A stretch of DNA of 64,000 nucleotides from Quillaja saponaria. Taxonomy: Eukaryota; Streptophyta; Magnoliopsida; Fabales; Quillajaceae. Below the pieces are notes generated by a model that saw only the letters and a list, made by a program, of their open reading frames with translations, ran no database searches and had not been told where the DNA came from. The position numbers were made by a program, and so were the translations under genes. The stretch is from NCBI GenBank assembly GCA_029379385.1, contig CM055611.1:1550001-1614000 (forward strand), read 5' to 3'. Shown piece after piece: positions 23,965 through 38,407 of the stretch. How positions within the stretch are numbered: the first letter of the stretch is position 1; each line of letters opens with the position of its first letter.

Positions 23965-26711
23965 ATGGCGAAGTCGTTTAAGGATTCGCTTAAAGCTCTT
24001 GAAGCTGATATTCAGCTTGCCAACACTCTGTAATTCCTCTTTCACTCTCACTCACACGCTGGATTTTTACATTAATTTTTCTTTGTAATCTGTCTTGTTT
24101 ATCTGATATTTCATGATATTCGTTTCAATCAACTTTGGGGTTTTGAGGAAATATGCGGGTTCTTTTACTGGGGTTATCTTTTCTTGGCCAACATATTCAT
24201 TGGATTACCAATTAGAGTATGTGCAATTCTAAAGTTAGAATTTTTCTTCCGGGTTTTGCAGAGTTGAGCGGTTGGTTATATTCAGATAAACATGTGATTA
24301 TTTTAGTTATGAACTCTCACATATCAGGGTATCTGATTTTTTCTGCTTTTTAATGGACTATGAACTAACTAATTCCTTTGTCCTTGGTGATTATACAATT
24401 GGATTTCTTAAACAAATAAACGACTGTTAAAAAGTTAGGCACTTATGCTGGGGAGTCGGAGTTCGAATTAGCTATTTTTATATAATACCCCAAGTAATCC
24501 CGAATTGTGGTGTCTGGGTACAGATCTTAGTAGATGAAGACTTGAAAAACTTGTATCTTTCACTAGTAATAATTGTATCTTTTCCTCACATTAAAAAAAA
24601 AAAGGTATCTTTGTCAGTAATTGATACACATATGTACTTACAAGTTTTATTGATAAAAACTGTGACAGATACAAGTGTTATTGGTAAGCAACCGTCAGTT
24701 CAGGTTGATATAGCATTGAAACAGTAGAATTCATTTATTTATGGAATTTTAAAAGAGGATTTTTGTTTGGATTTGACTTGTTGTCCTTATCCAAAATTTA
24801 AGTAACTTGTGTGTTTTTCTTTTCAAAGGCGTTTGCGCTGCAATTATTTGATATATATTAACACTGTGAGAGCCAGGTGATTGCAACTTGACAAACGTTT
24901 TCATGAGAAGGCCCCTTCAACGTAACTACAGTTTATTTGTAAGAAATTGTCTGTTTATGATATAGATGCTTCTATGCAAAACTCTGGTCTAGATCAAAAG
25001 ATTGTGTTGCACTTTTATAGCCAGCAAAAGGAATCAAGTGTGTGGCATCTAATGATACAGATACAATAGTTTGTTATCTTACCCCAGCATCATTCTTTTC
25101 TTTTTTAAATTGCCTCTAATAAGACTTGCATGTTTCTTTCAAAGAATATGAGATGGTTGATGGGAGCCTTCATGCTGTATTCTTATTGGGGAAATACAGA
25201 AGTTTTGAGGGTCAATTGTATCATTTTCATTCTCTAGATCTAGTGTCTTATTAAATTCTATTCTTCTATTTTTTGCTTTGGTTGTTTTTTAACCTTTTTA
25301 ACATAACTTTTGATGCAGAGCTTCTGATTATCCAAGAGAGTATGGCGGTGCCTGCGTGCAAATGAGATTATCCTACAGTCCAGCGGCTCAATTTTTCCTC
25401 TTCTTAGTTCAGTGGACTGATTGTCACCTTGCTGGTGCCTTGGGATTGCTTAGGATTCTCATATACAAGGTGCTTTTTGTTTACTCCACAAGTTCCGGCA
25501 TTTTAAGTCTTTATCTCCTATCATTGTAGCGCTCTATTAAATGTCTTAATTTCAACACTTAACATAATATTTTAGAAAAATGCCACCATATATCTGTCAA
25601 GGATGTGATAAATATCAGGTTTTCATAGGCATATGAGGACGGGAAGACAACTATGTCTATTTATGAAAGGAAAGCCAGTCTAAAGGAGTTCTATGGTTAG
25701 TTGACTATCACATTTTAATATATTTTCCATCTAATACTTGAAACGCTCCATTCATTCTTACAGTGCAGTTTTTAACAATATTAATTTTTTTTCTTTTTTC
25801 TGGGGAGTGTTTAACATTCAATTTTGATCATTTATGCTCTTCAAGCACAGGTTTCATATTTCCCTGTTTATTGCAACTTCAAAGAGGAATCACTGATGTG
25901 GAAGACAGGAAACAGAAAGAAATTTGTGACAAGAAGTATAAAAGAAAAGATGGGATAAACAAAGGAAAGCTCTCTGTGATTGATCTAGAGAGAGAAGAAG
26001 AATGTGGTATATGCATGGAAATGAACAGCAAGATTGTATTGCCCAATTGCTATCACTCAATGTGTATGAAATGTTACCGAGATTGGTGAGTAAATTGTGA
26101 GAACTTTTCACACTTTTACTTGTAACTAGGTGTAGTCACCTATTTTCTCCAAACACCCTCACCATGGGTGATTAAAAGTTATGCAACCCCAAAGATGGTA
26201 ATAAAGCTAAAACAGTTTCAAGAATAAGATAAAACCATCTGAAGTCTACTGGTGAGAGCTTCAGCCTTATGCGTTATAGGTATCTTTTCTGTTTTCCATT
26301 TTCTGATATATATCTTCTAATTTTGTTTGTAATTTCTGCTGGTTTTGGATGCTTTCCAGAACTGTATGGATGATATCTATTACAGATTCAGAGCGGACCA
26401 ATTTTTTTAATTGGAAATGTCTACATTTAGTTGAGAATGAGCACTGAGAGATTTTTATAGACTTGTTAGGTGCTTTAATGTCTTCGATCCAAGGCCTTTA
26501 CCTATAGTTGCTATCTGCCTTCTATTGTTTCTTATTATGCATCAGTTGTTTATTAGAATTTAATTTGTGGGGTATTCTGCTCCCAAAAAAGTGTGCCTAG
26601 TTTTTTGTATGTTGAGTGGAAAGAATAGGAAGACACTACAAACAAGAAAATCTTAACTGGACAAGAACATATTCAACCACTCTTTTGTCAAATATACAAA
26701 TTGTAATTTCA

Positions 26712-26746
<35 letters not shown>

Positions 26747-27270
26747 TCCTGCTTTTTCTCTGACTTCGTTTACTTCTAGAAATATACTGCATATCTTTCC
26801 TGTGTCATTGTTTTCTCATCATTCTTTTATAATTAGTTTGAGACTTACTTAGCTTCTTTTCCTTTTCCACCTTTATTGGCATGGAATTTCATTAGCACTT
26901 TGAACTACCATCAGAAAATGTCACAGTAATCATATTCCCTGTAACTAATGTGTATATGTTGGTTCAAATTTCATTTAGGCATACACAACTAGGAGACCCA
27001 TATCATTTGATGAATTTTGTAGGATAATATTTTCTTCATGTTTTGTCTTGCTTTTGTTTTAGGCATGCACGTTCACAATCATGCCCTTTCTGCCGGGACA
27101 GTCTTAAAAGAGTCAATTCCGGTGACCTTTGGATCTACACAAGCAGCAACGAGATAGTTGACTTGGTCTCAATCTCTAGAGAGAATTTGAAGAGGCTTTT
27201 TATGTACGTTGAAAAGTTGCCTCTCATTGTTCCAGATTCTACTTTCACGTCTTATCCTCATAACTGGTGA
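23965..27270 (+). CDS. AIRP2: RING-type E3 ubiquitin ligase, AIRP2-like
   Basis: Five exons, 23965-24029, 25319-25469, 25629-25695, 25851-26085 and 27063-27270 (TGA 27268), join in consistent phase to give 241 aa, close to the family length as I recall it. The N-terminal half has MAKSFKDSLKALEADIQLAN, YGGACVQMRLSYSPAAQFF and VQWTDCHLAGALGLLRILIY, the typical non-RING part. A C3HC4 RING follows at about residues 146-183 (CGICMEM, CYHSMCMKCYRDW, SCPFCRDSL), split by intron 4 inside the W of CYRDW. Arabidopsis AIRP2 (At5g01520) is a cytosolic ligase that promotes abscisic-acid responses, and its neighbours are the same as here. The TGG-TGA at the end also resembles a splice donor (TG|GTGAGA), so a further exon is possible. 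Confidence 0.93.
26714..26745 (+). repeat. Poly-T tract in AIRP2-like intron 4
   Basis: An uninterrupted run of about 32 T. It may be the poly-A tail of an old antisense retroinsertion, but no element body is recognised next to it. Confidence 0.9.
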
Positions 27271-28560
27271 GATCAATTAGTGGAAACTATTCAAAAGATT
27301 AAACCTTGTCTGTATATAGAATTCTTGGTTCTTTGAGGGGATCTGAAACTGTAAATATATGTTTATCCGTTCAAGCATCACCCAACTGAATTATGGCCTT
27401 TCCATTAGAAACACACCACACAAAGAGCCTGCTTATTTCTCTTGGGTTTCAGAAATCATCTGATATGGTACATTGCTGCCAGCAGAACTGTGTATCTTCC
27501 AATTGTGCCAATTGATTGTCTAGCTGCTTTTCCACTTGGTGCTTATGCCCTTAATGGTGAAACCAGAATGACTGGCCTTATGACAAACTAGTAGAGTGGA
27601 AAAGTCAAAGGAAGTGAAGTTTGGTGGAAGCTGTGGGAAAGAAACTAAAGATGGTTTTTTGTAAACGTGAAAGAAGTATAAGCAGGATCAGTAGATTAGC
27701 TGACAAAACTAGTTGACAAACTTAGTGGAAGCTGGCAAACTAGTATGTTGCCTATGGTTGATCAGAATTTATTTTATTTTATTTTATAAGTAACTATGGG
27801 AATTGATTATATACATCAATTATTTATAAATTGTATGAAACACATTCACAGTAATTTGCAGAAATTTGATCAGAAAATTTAGTTAGATGTATAAGAGAAA
27901 GTCACGTATAAGAAAGGAGTCTAGACTAAATAGCCCACCATCAAACTAACTGCTATAGAAACTATCCTTTCTATATTCCAGGCTTCTAGCTATTCTAAAT
28001 GTCAAAGGGTTCTATCATGTGATATTAAATCAGTTTAAGTGTTTACTTTTAAAATATAAATATAAGTCTTTTTTTTTTTTTAATTTAATAATCATATGTT
28101 TGAATCAGTTTAAATGTACTTGCATTTTCAAGTTGATAAAAAAAAAAGTTATGTGATTAAGAAATTATGATAATATTTTTTTATTTATAAACTCTTTTGA
28201 TGTAATTTATACAAAATATGATAGTTAGATGTTGTAAATTCTGATAAATATAGAAAAAACAATATAAATTATATAAATTTGACATGTTATAAGTCTTGGG
28301 GTGGAGAGGATATGAGACGACAACATGAATTGTCACTTTCACTAAACACTTATGATTATTGTTCTTGGGCCTAAGAAAGGATTAAGCAGATCCATAGTGT
28401 CCTGGACATCTTTATGGACTAATATCAAAGAAAAAAAGAAACAACTGGTTGAGCCCATTTACTTATATTTGTAATTAGAAAAATCTAAAAAACCGATAAT
28501 TTTCAAAATTTCATTTTCTTTCAACCATGACCACAAGAATTTACAGAACTGTCATGTTCA
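27271..28560. other. AIRP2 3' flank and spacer to LHCB4
   Basis: No coding region is supported. The first 500 bases are probably 3' UTR. The rest is AT-rich with short poly-A/T runs. Confidence 0.5.
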
Positions 28561-28583
28561 TGTCCCATGGTGGATTACTACCA

Positions 28584-28677
28584 GATAAGCTAAAGATAAG
28601 AGGTTGAGCTTCACATCCGTCAGATGGATATGCTCCTACATCCAACGGCCACGAATACTCACCTTAGATTATCCAAT
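28584..28677 (+). promoter_or_regulatory. LHCB4 promoter: paired I-boxes, GATTATCC and CCAAT
   Basis: Two identical GATAAG I-boxes at 28584-28589 and 28595-28600 are 11 bp apart, one helical turn. A GATTATCC motif (inverse GGATAATC) at 28667-28674 overlaps a CCAAT at 28673-28677. I-boxes of this type are common in light-regulated photosynthesis promoters. The group lies 100-190 bp before the LHCB4 ATG. Function is inferred from motif and position. Confidence 0.55.
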
Positions 28678-28773
28678 AAACTCACCCAACTCACCAATAT
28701 AATCTGATTGATTTCACTCTCATTATCCCATTCCAGTTCTCCATTTTCCATCGGCGCACATTAGCACATAGCC

Positions 28774-29741
<968 letters not shown>

Positions 29742-31030
29742 TTATATAACTTGTATTGTATATGTAAATGTAATATATTTGGTTTGTAAACAATTCACTT
29801 AGCTGAACTGCTACTTGTGAAAGTTTGTAACTTTAATTAATTTGAAGGGCTAAGTAGATTGTTTACTACATGATGTTGTTGTGTTATGTTCTTTGAGAAC
29901 AATGTCGGCATTTATTTTATACCAAAAGAAGAGGAAGAGCATGAAATTTAATCATGGATATAATTCATGCACTAAAAATCACATGCAAAGATCTTCTTAA
30001 TAAGAAGATATATGGAAGTGAATAACAAGAGATCCTAATCGAGGGTATAATGAGTATGAACAGTAGGGGAGCTCCCTTCATCACCAAATGTCCACATAAA
30101 CAGTCACGGATAAACTAACACAAAAAATAATGCTACCAATATATATGAACATGCTATATTATTTTATAATTTTTTTCTCAAAAATCTTTTTAATTGTGTC
30201 ATTGTAATTCAATTGATAAAAAAAAATAGTGTCACTTAATATAAGGGCTAACATAATCGAAATGGAATATTCCATAAACAAAACCAAGAAATATGAGTAA
30301 GTTATATTTTTTTGTCTAAAATGTATATAAATAAGTCCTATTATATTTTTCACACTATCAATAAGTTCTAATTCTGTATACATTATTATAAAATGAGTCT
30401 TATATCTTAGTTTTTCAATATTACCATATAATATTAATATTTCTTATAATAATAAATCATTTTATTGATTTCTATCATTTGATATGGTCATTCTAATAAA
30501 ACTTTTAAAACAATATCTTACCTTTTATATATATATAATAATGAATATATAATTTTGTGATATGCTATTTACATATATACACTAGATTTAAGTATAAAAT
30601 AAGGATTTGTTTGTCGTATAATTTAATTTTATGATGTGATATTTTTATTTAATTTTCAAATATTAATATGAATGTTGATACAATAAATTAAAATATAAAT
30701 TGAAAATTCTCGATTTTTTCACTCCTTCTTAGATCATAATCCAAAAAAATAAAATATATACATATTCATTAAAAGATAGTTTTTAACTATATATATACCT
30801 GTTACTTATGATTTACTTAAAGAGATTTTAGAATATCTCATTGGATTAGGGAAACATCAGATTAGGGTGGAATATAGATTTTTCATGGAGCTAAGTGCCA
30901 TTTCAACAAACTACAAAGTAGTGCAGTGTAATATATTTAAAAAAAAAAAAAAGGGCCAAATCCTAGTACTCGTGAATCTCGTCCACCCCGCCAAAAATCG
31001 AACTTCCGTAAGATATAAACCCACAAAAGC
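29742..31030. other. LHCB4 3' flank and AT-rich spacer
   Basis: The first 150-200 bases are probably LHCB4 3' UTR. The rest is very AT-rich with no supported gene. Confidence 0.5.
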
Positions 31031-31164
31031 TATACTTGACTGATTGTAGTTTTTAGGGCTTTCACTTTGCAATTTTCCGACGAACCGTCACGGCATCACC
31101 GAAACAACTGGAGGACTAAGAGCTTCCGCTGCTGACGTTGACGCTTTTCTGTTTCCTCTCTCCC

Positions 31165-31176
31165 AAACCCTAAACC
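31165..31176 (+). promoter_or_regulatory. Telo-box in the IMP2 leader/promoter
   Basis: AAACCCTAAACC, the plant telo-box, lies about 320 bp before the IMP2 ATG. Telo-boxes are frequent near transcription starts of housekeeping genes. A plausible 5' UTR intron runs from about 31191 (CAG|GTTTCC) to about 31429 (GCTAG), so the box would sit in the first untranslated exon. Confidence 0.45.
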
Positions 31177-31496
31177 TACTGCTGTCTATCAGGTTTCCGT
31201 CTATGTTCTCTAAAATTGGATGCTAGCAAATTGTTCATACTAAATTTCTTTCTTACTTTTGTCAAATTTATGCTACTGATGATTTGCTACCTTATATTGT
31301 TGCACATTTATGTTCCATTGAAATCTAACTCGCTTCTGCTTCCATTTGGGAGTTTATTTTCTTCTATACTAAGGTGTGGTCAGTTAATATTGCTTACTGT
31401 TTGGTTTTTGTTTTCATCTTCTGCTAGAAACTGGGAAGTTGGGCACATATGGTTTCTTTTTGAACCCGACGTGTACAGAAGTGCAGAATCCTATAT

Positions 31497-33846
31497 ATGG
31501 GTACTCGAAGCTTTTTGTGGGATGTCACAAAGAAATCTTTAACATTTGGGCTTGTAACCTTGACCCTCACGGATAGATATGCGAGTGTTGTTCCAGTGCG
31601 GGGTGGCTCTATGTCTCCCACATTTAATCCCAGAACAAACTCTTTAATGGGATCCATTTCTGGTAAATTTTTTGTCTGAGAGAAATCTCAAAACAGATTG
31701 CTGTTTGTGATAATTATGAAATTTACTTGTTTGATAATTGATTTTGCTGCAGATGACTATGTTTTAGTTGAGAAATTTTGCCTTGAAAAGTACAAGTTTT
31801 CTCATGGCGATGTGGTTGTGTTCCGGTAATTCTTTTCATCTCGTTTCATATCTTTTGTTATGCTTCTCAGAGGCTTTTTCACCTACCAAGAGACATTACT
31901 CTATCTCTTCTTTTTGATAGATGTGCATATTATATTTTGGTTATGATCTAATAGTTTAATATAGCAATCTATTATAGAGCCAAATGAAGAAACTTTCATG
32001 AACTTAGAACTCTTTGACGTTTGGTTTTTCTCTAATACTCAGGAAAATGCAAATGACGCAATGTTCATGAGGGGATTTTATAATCGGTTTATATATATAT
32101 GGTTTTAGACTTTTTAGTTGTCAAAACAGTTCTGAAACTTTCTGGGAAACCCAAATGGTGCCCATCATTGAACTATCCATATTACCAGTCTTAAATCTAG
32201 AAATTTATTTCTCATATGTAAAATCTTAAATTGGCACCCAAAATACTTCCCTACCTAAGTTTATTCGTATATTATATAGTTTCAACTTAGATTCACTCAT
32301 CTTTACATTGTGCATTGGGCCTATCGGAGGGAGGGATTGTTTTCATTTTTCATGGTATGCAGAATTTTATCTGGCTTGCGGGTGAAACACAGTGCTGGGT
32401 TCTACTCATACTGACTCGACTCTTTATGGTTTCATTATATTCAATTATGCCATAAACTAAAAAAATCATAATCTGTAACCTTTAAAAAGAGTGTGCTTCA
32501 TTTGCATTTTTCATGAACCTTTTTGAATTGTGCTTTTGCTTGTCCTGTAGCGTTTAAGAATTGTGCCTGTCCATATTTAGAAGTGCTTGCTCTTTTCGTG
32601 CCTGGGATTTGCTTGAATGGATTAGCATCTCTAAGTAGTCCTTAACCCTATGTGAGCTGCATCCCATTGTTGAACTTTCATTAATCTTGGGTTGGGATAA
32701 GAGTTACCTATGTTTGTTTTGTAATATATATTTAACCTAAGTTTAACATGTAACATGTAACATACTTTCCAAGTTTTTGAAAATTGGATAGTTGATTATG
32801 GAACGAGGGTTTGCATACTAGACAAAAGTTCAAGCTCCAGAAATTGACATTGCTACCTTTTGCTAGCTCCCCTTTGGATCATAAGGAGAAACACATAAAG
32901 AGAATAATTGCGTTGCCTGGTGAATGGTTTGGGTCTTGTCATTCATATGATGTGCTGAAGGTTCCTGCAGGACATTGCTGGGTTGAGGGAGACAATCCAG
33001 CTTCTAGCATGGATTCGAGATCTTTTGGTCCTGTAAGTTGATAATATCTCTGGTTCTGTAAATTTTCTGGGCAAGTACATGTGTGAAAATTTAATGATAG
33101 ATAGACAAAAGTAGAAAGCAAATTCACCCACCAAGAGTCAAAAACATGAGTTTGGTGGTTATGTTCATTTAACATGGCCAAGACTACTTCCATGGTTGCA
33201 TAGTGGAGATTAGTGTTGTTACTAAGACTTCAAAGTTGTTATGCATTTCTTGATAAACCTCTAGATACTTCTAGCTGACATTTGAAAGTAAATACTGTAT
33301 GCAATCTATCTTCAGGAAAGAATTAGTTGGCTATTTGCAGCCGTGATTCACAAATTGACCAACTAAACTTATATTTGGAAGAATCATCTACACATTTGAC
33401 ACATCTCTTTGTAGCAATGGTTTGGACTTCTTTCAAAAGCAATAGTAGCGCTTCATTAGTAGTTGTTCAGAGCTCCTGGATAGCATTGCATGATAATTTA
33501 GTGAAGCATGTGATAATATCATCATCTGCAGATATTTAACATTTCATTGTTTCGTAAAGGATTCTGAACAAATTTTGTATCTTACTTCTGGGTCTTTCGA
33601 ACTGTTACTGTACTGATAATGTTAACTGAGTTTGCTGATTACATTAAATTCACTGTCATTTTATGTAAACTTAGACTTTTGTTTTAACCTTCCTAATTCC
33701 TAGAGCTTGGCCTAACTTGAAAAATGCTGTTTCGGCAGATTCCTCTGGGTCTAGTACAAGGAAGGGTGACTCATGTTGTGTGGCCTCCTCAAAGAATAGG
33801 TGCAGTTGAGACAAAAACTCGTCCTGAAGGACTGTCGTCTAACTAA
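31497..33846 (+). CDS. IMP2: Mitochondrial inner membrane protease subunit 2-like (S26 peptidase)
   Basis: Four exons, 31497-31662, 31753-31825, 32867-33032 and 33739-33846, in consistent phase, give 170 aa, the usual size for IMP subunits. The enzyme removes sorting signals from proteins delivered to the intermembrane space. Visible parts: an N-terminal hydrophobic anchor (TFGLVTLTLTDRYA), the catalytic serine motif VRGGSMSPT (Ser38), the GDVVVF block, the lysine motif KHIKRIIALPGE (Lys91) and the box GHCWVEGDNPASSMDSRSFG. All catalytic features of family S26 are present and the gene looks intact. In Arabidopsis the related gene (At3g08980, from memory) lies near LHCB4.2 and a Yippee gene, as here. 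Proteobacterial-type signal peptidases share the fold but are longer. Confidence 0.93.
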
Positions 33847-35845
33847 ACTGAATTTCAATTACAGGTCCTTATGAAGTGGAAAGCAAATATTCTGATTCGA
33901 TTGATATACATCTTTTGAGCAATTACCAAGGCCAACTTTGGTGATTGGATTACTCTTTTGTCCGGGACAGTCATTTCTCAGCCTGTCCCAACTCTCATGT
34001 TAGATCAATACTTTTTTGCACCCTATGTTCTCTAATTTTTACCATAAGAATCTTCAAATGTTCAAAGAAAGAAACACGAGATTTTCCCTCCTTGATAGAA
34101 AAAGAGAAGGGATTACAACAATGAGGATGGTGAAATAAACCCATGGTTTGGCAACTGTCCTAGTTGACAGATATTTTTCTAACATCTAGGTGTTTTAAAT
34201 TGTTCTTGATATTGACGGGAATGTACATGTGTAGTTTGATTAGAATCAGTTTCAAAATTAGTAATTTCTAAATTTGAGGTACTCGTTTTGGTTCTTTGCT
34301 TCTGAAATGAAGCCTGCTCCCCAAAAAGAACCAATAAAAAGGACAGCCAGCTGCCCCTGCAAATGAATGAATGAAATTTATGTTGTTTGTTTTCTCCAAA
34401 CAAGCAATCTGAATTACAACTCTGAAAAGAACAAAATGAATAGGGTCCACAACAACTGAACCAATATGACCAGCATTTTAAAGTCCATTTACACAACTCA
34501 CGAGCCGGCCATTACTGTCTCCCATAGTTTAAATTTGAAGGAAATCTGTATAAAATTTAACAGGAAATCAATTGTAATTCAATAGATATTTTGAAGAGTT
34601 AGTTTGAAATAATATGGAACTATTATTTCAAAATTACAATCTTAACCACTAGTTCAACTTCCTTGAAATCTTATATATTTACTCTCGGATCTTATATGTC
34701 CAACTCTTTTTCAGATTTCATATAACTATTAATATTATTTTCTTTCTTTCTTTCTTTAAATAAAAAAATAAATGATAAGATATATTTTTTTTTTTAACAT
34801 TTCAAATAAATTCTATAATAAATTTACAATCACAATAACTTTTTCTTTTAATATTTATTTTCAAATGAACTCTAAATTTAAGATGAAACTTTTTATACCA
34901 CTTTATCCATATCATGATGAGAACTTAAAAAAAAAAAAAAAAATCTAATTTTCTCTTATTTTTTGCCAAAGAAAGTATGTATCTTTCTTATGTAGTATCT
35001 CTAGATTAGCACAAATATACTTTGATTAGTTTAATTTTTTGATTCAGATAAAATAATTTAATCTAAATAAAAACTTAAAGAACTTATAAAATTTTATTTC
35101 TCAAGAATTTCTATTCTTTGTATTAAATAAATATAAAATATTTATAAACTAATAGAAGCAGTTCTAAGAAATATCAAGTTTATTGATATTGTATCTCAAG
35201 TACCTAATATCGAATCTTGCAATTCAATTAAAATAAGAGGTTTATACTTGTAATAAGAAAGAAATGTGTAACTCATAAACTAAAAAAAAGAAAGGGTGGA
35301 ATTAAAGAAGCAACCCTAATCATGGGAATCTTCTCTCAAAGGTCCTGAAAATGTGTAACAACTGTCGTCATCCACTAGGCCGAAGTGTACACTGTAACAC
35401 GCCTGAATTCACAAATTCCCATTTCACTCACCCAATTAATACTAGTAACGATTCGAGCTTTCTTGTCTTCTCTGCTGGTATCGATTCGATGAAACCCAAT
35501 TTCGTTTCCCTCTTCGTCTGTAATTGGCATTGTTTATCTGCATGTATGTGGGCATATATAAGTTCTTTTTGGTAGAAAACTTACCATTTTGTGAAGTTTT
35601 GCTTCATCCTCTATACGATCGAATTTTCAGGAATTTCTATGAATATTTTTTCTGGGTTATGTTTGGCATACCATTTTCTTCTTCTTGATTGGAGATTTAC
35701 TTGCCATTTTTCTTGTCGTATGCTGTATACATGTATACATGTATTAATTGTCACCTGGTGGTTCTTTTGAAGGGAAAAGAGAGAAGGAAATTTGGGTTGC
35801 CTTTCTTTGCGGTTTTTGGAGTAGATAGATAGGTATAGTGAAGAA
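33847..35845. other. IMP2 3' flank, AT-rich spacer and Yippee leader
   Basis: No coding region is supported. 34550-35300 is AT-rich with short A/T runs. 35340-35845 is the likely promoter and 5' leader of the Yippee gene. Confidence 0.5.
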
Positions 35846-38407
35846 ATGGGAAGGCTGTTTTTGATCAATCTTGAAGGAAGCATCTATAGCTGCAAGCACT
35901 GCTACACCCATCTTGCCCTTTCTGATGATATAATCTCCAAGGTTTCATTTCTCTTCCCTAATATATTGTTGTGGTATGTGGCTGTGTGATTGTGTGCATT
36001 TTCTAATGGGTAGCTTCTTGATTTGTGCTGGAGAATAAGAATTTAGGTATTGGGTCTGGTCTGGGAATTCCATTACTGATTAATAAAGCTAAAAAGGAAT
36101 GGAAAGTGAACAAAAATAGAGAAGAACCAAAATCAAACAAGACAAAAACGAGCGCACTCATATACAGGTCCAATGAAGAAAAAAAATAGTGAATACGATG
36201 CTTTATTAACTACATTATGCCAGGGTGGTCTTGACATCTGGTTCTTTGTTGTATTATGATGCTTTAGATTATAGAGTAAAATACTGTTTGGAATATTTGG
36301 TGGATTTAGTAGAATTTCAATAGATTTGTGATGCTTTAATGCATTGTGCTTGTAAATCGGTTTTATCAGAAGCCATTCCTGTATCCAGATTGTTTACTTT
36401 TTCCATGATGAGATACCTACAATTCTTTGGTGCGTATCATCGGGAGGAATAAGTACAGTCACTTTGGTAATGATGATGGTTCAGATATTCAAATTTCGGG
36501 AGATTGTGAACTATCTACAATTCTTTTCTGCTTTTTTAAAGTATAGATGCAGGTTCCTTCTATCATCTGAATATGCATTGCTGTCTGCATCGCAATATTA
36601 AAGTTTTGGTATTATCTGTTTCACATACACACACTCACTGATTATCTCTGAAAATGAGAAAGACAATCCCAGAATTCTCAGAGAAAGTGAGAGAGATAGT
36701 TTTCTCTATATTTTTCATAATTTTCTTTTTGTTCCTTTGGCCTCTGTGTGCTCTATTGGATGAAAAATTTGATGAGAGAAGCTTTGTTTAACCTGTTCAA
36801 TGAAATGTAATGTAAGGGAAGCAAGGCATGGATAGTGGAGTAGTAGACAAGGAAAAAAGCATCCAAAGGTTAAAAGAGGCAAGCATGGCTTGTCATCCAG
36901 TTCCATCGTGTGGTAGTTTTACTTCACAATAGAGATTGTCTTATTACATAGACTAATATTTCCTATCTTCTTCGATTAATTGGGGTTCAGGGTCTAATTG
37001 TAATTAATAATATAATCATTTGGTTGTTTTGAAATTGCATGGTAGTTAATTTACATTTTCCTTTGCCTTGATGGTATCACTTGTTAGAGGCCTGTACTTA
37101 AGGGTGCAAACAAGCTGACCATTGGCAAGCTTGAGCTTGGCTCATAAGGTTTTAGGGAGGCTTAACTTGAGCTCGGCTCATGTTCTCCTAAAACTTACTA
37201 GTCTAAAATAAAGCTCAAGTTCAAATAGTTTAGAAAACAACCGTCCTCGAACCGAGCCCTTAATGAGTAATTCACTTACAATTCTGTTAATTTACACCTC
37301 TAAGCTGCACTTTCCCTGTTTAAGGTTTTTAAAACCTCCTTCTAACTCGTGGAGATTTGCTAATCTATGAGTTCAACAGTTAATGAGATTATTTATGGAC
37401 AGTATGGTATTTTTTATTCTTGTTGGTGATAGACATTGTAATTCCTAAGTTCTGATGCCTCTAATATCCTATATATTTGTGGAAAATAAGCAAATGTAGA
37501 CATTCTAACCCTTTCTTTTTCCTGTGTCTCAGTCTTTCCATTCCAGGCATGGGAAGGCTTATCTTTTTGATAAAGTGTAAGTGCTATTCAGTTTAGTTAT
37601 CTCTGAAAGCTACAATGGTATTTTGGCAGTTGGCACTAGAAATTTTGTTTATGACACTACTAAAAATAAATGCTTAGCTTTGGGCAGAATAGAAAATCAA
37701 CAGTTGTGCATGCTTCTGCACAAATAAGAAATCATTTTGAGTTGTGACTACAACTCATTAAGTTTCATAATTTCTACGGAAAGGCGTGACTATATTGATA
37801 AGTTCTGCTTCTTGAATGGAGAAGTTACACTTATAAATAAAGGGCATGCTCATTCCTTATAAACTAGGCAGATAAATCATATTGTTTCAACTGCATTATG
37901 TGCTTACTAATTCTTCATGTAATATTTTGCTTTCCAACGCATGATAGTGTGAATGTCACTGTTGGGGAGAAAGAGGAACGACCGATGATCACTGGAGTGC
38001 ACACTGTTGTTGACATATTCTGTGTTGCGTGTGGGTCCATTGTTGGTTGGAAATATGTAAGCTCATGGTTTCTCATGCATTTCTTTACTTAGCTTTGCTG
38101 GCTTTTTGGAGATAATGTTCTTGAATCCTTGTTTTTTTTAACTTTTTTTCGTCCATTCTTTAGGAGTCTGCATATGAGAAAACTCAGAAGTACAAAGAAG
38201 GGAAGTTTATCCTTGAGAGGTAACTAGTGGTTGTCTGTGAATTGCTCAAAATTTTAGGTGCTGTGGATTTTACTGCTGAGTAGGTTTTAACATGTTATGT
38301 GACACGAGTGTTTGTTGAGTAGGTTTAAGGTGTTAGGCCCTGATGGAAGCAACTACCTGGCAGTACAAGAATCTCAGATTGTTGGAAGTGATGTTGACGA
38401 TGATTGA
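35846..38407 (+). CDS. Yippee-family zinc-binding protein
   Basis: Five exons, 35846-35941, 37533-37576, 37948-38056, 38164-38219 and 38323-38407, in consistent phase, give 129 aa. The protein has the two Yippee zinc half-sites, CKHC (Cys16, Cys19) and CVAC (Cys72, Cys75), with the conserved [18 protein letters not shown] and [20 protein letters not shown] between and around them. It ends in an acidic GSDVDDD tail. Yippee proteins are small, highly conserved eukaryotic zinc proteins of mostly unknown function, with a fold related to MIS18 and cereblon. The gene is intact. The Arabidopsis neighbours At3g08990 and At2g40110 are Yippee genes. Confidence 0.95.
37090..37270. repeat. GAGCTCGGCTCAT-type repeat relic in Yippee intron 1
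   Basis: The stretch has partly inverted pieces such as AAGCTTGAGCTTGGCTCAT, TTGAGCTCGGCTCATG and AAAGCTCAAGTTC. Plant genomes often carry dispersed repeats of this wording. I cannot assign a family. Confidence 0.3.

Noticed and set aside
24827..24876. Possible small exon in AIRP2-like intron 1
   Set aside because: It is flanked by AG and GT, but the known family protein joins exon 1 (ANTL) directly to ASDYPREY in frame, and the insert contains stops.
27450..27540. Possible sixth AIRP2-like exon after TTTCAG at 27451
   Set aside because: The protein already has family length at the 27268 stop and the downstream text shows no recognisable homology.
34179..34496. Minus-strand 105-codon frame after IMP2
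   Set aside because: Cys/Ser/Phe-rich low-quality translation without a domain. It lies in the IMP2 3' flank.
35722..35745. Palindromic TACATGTATACATGTA in the Yippee leader
   Set aside because: A short palindrome of simple repeats with no further context. Chance is sufficient.
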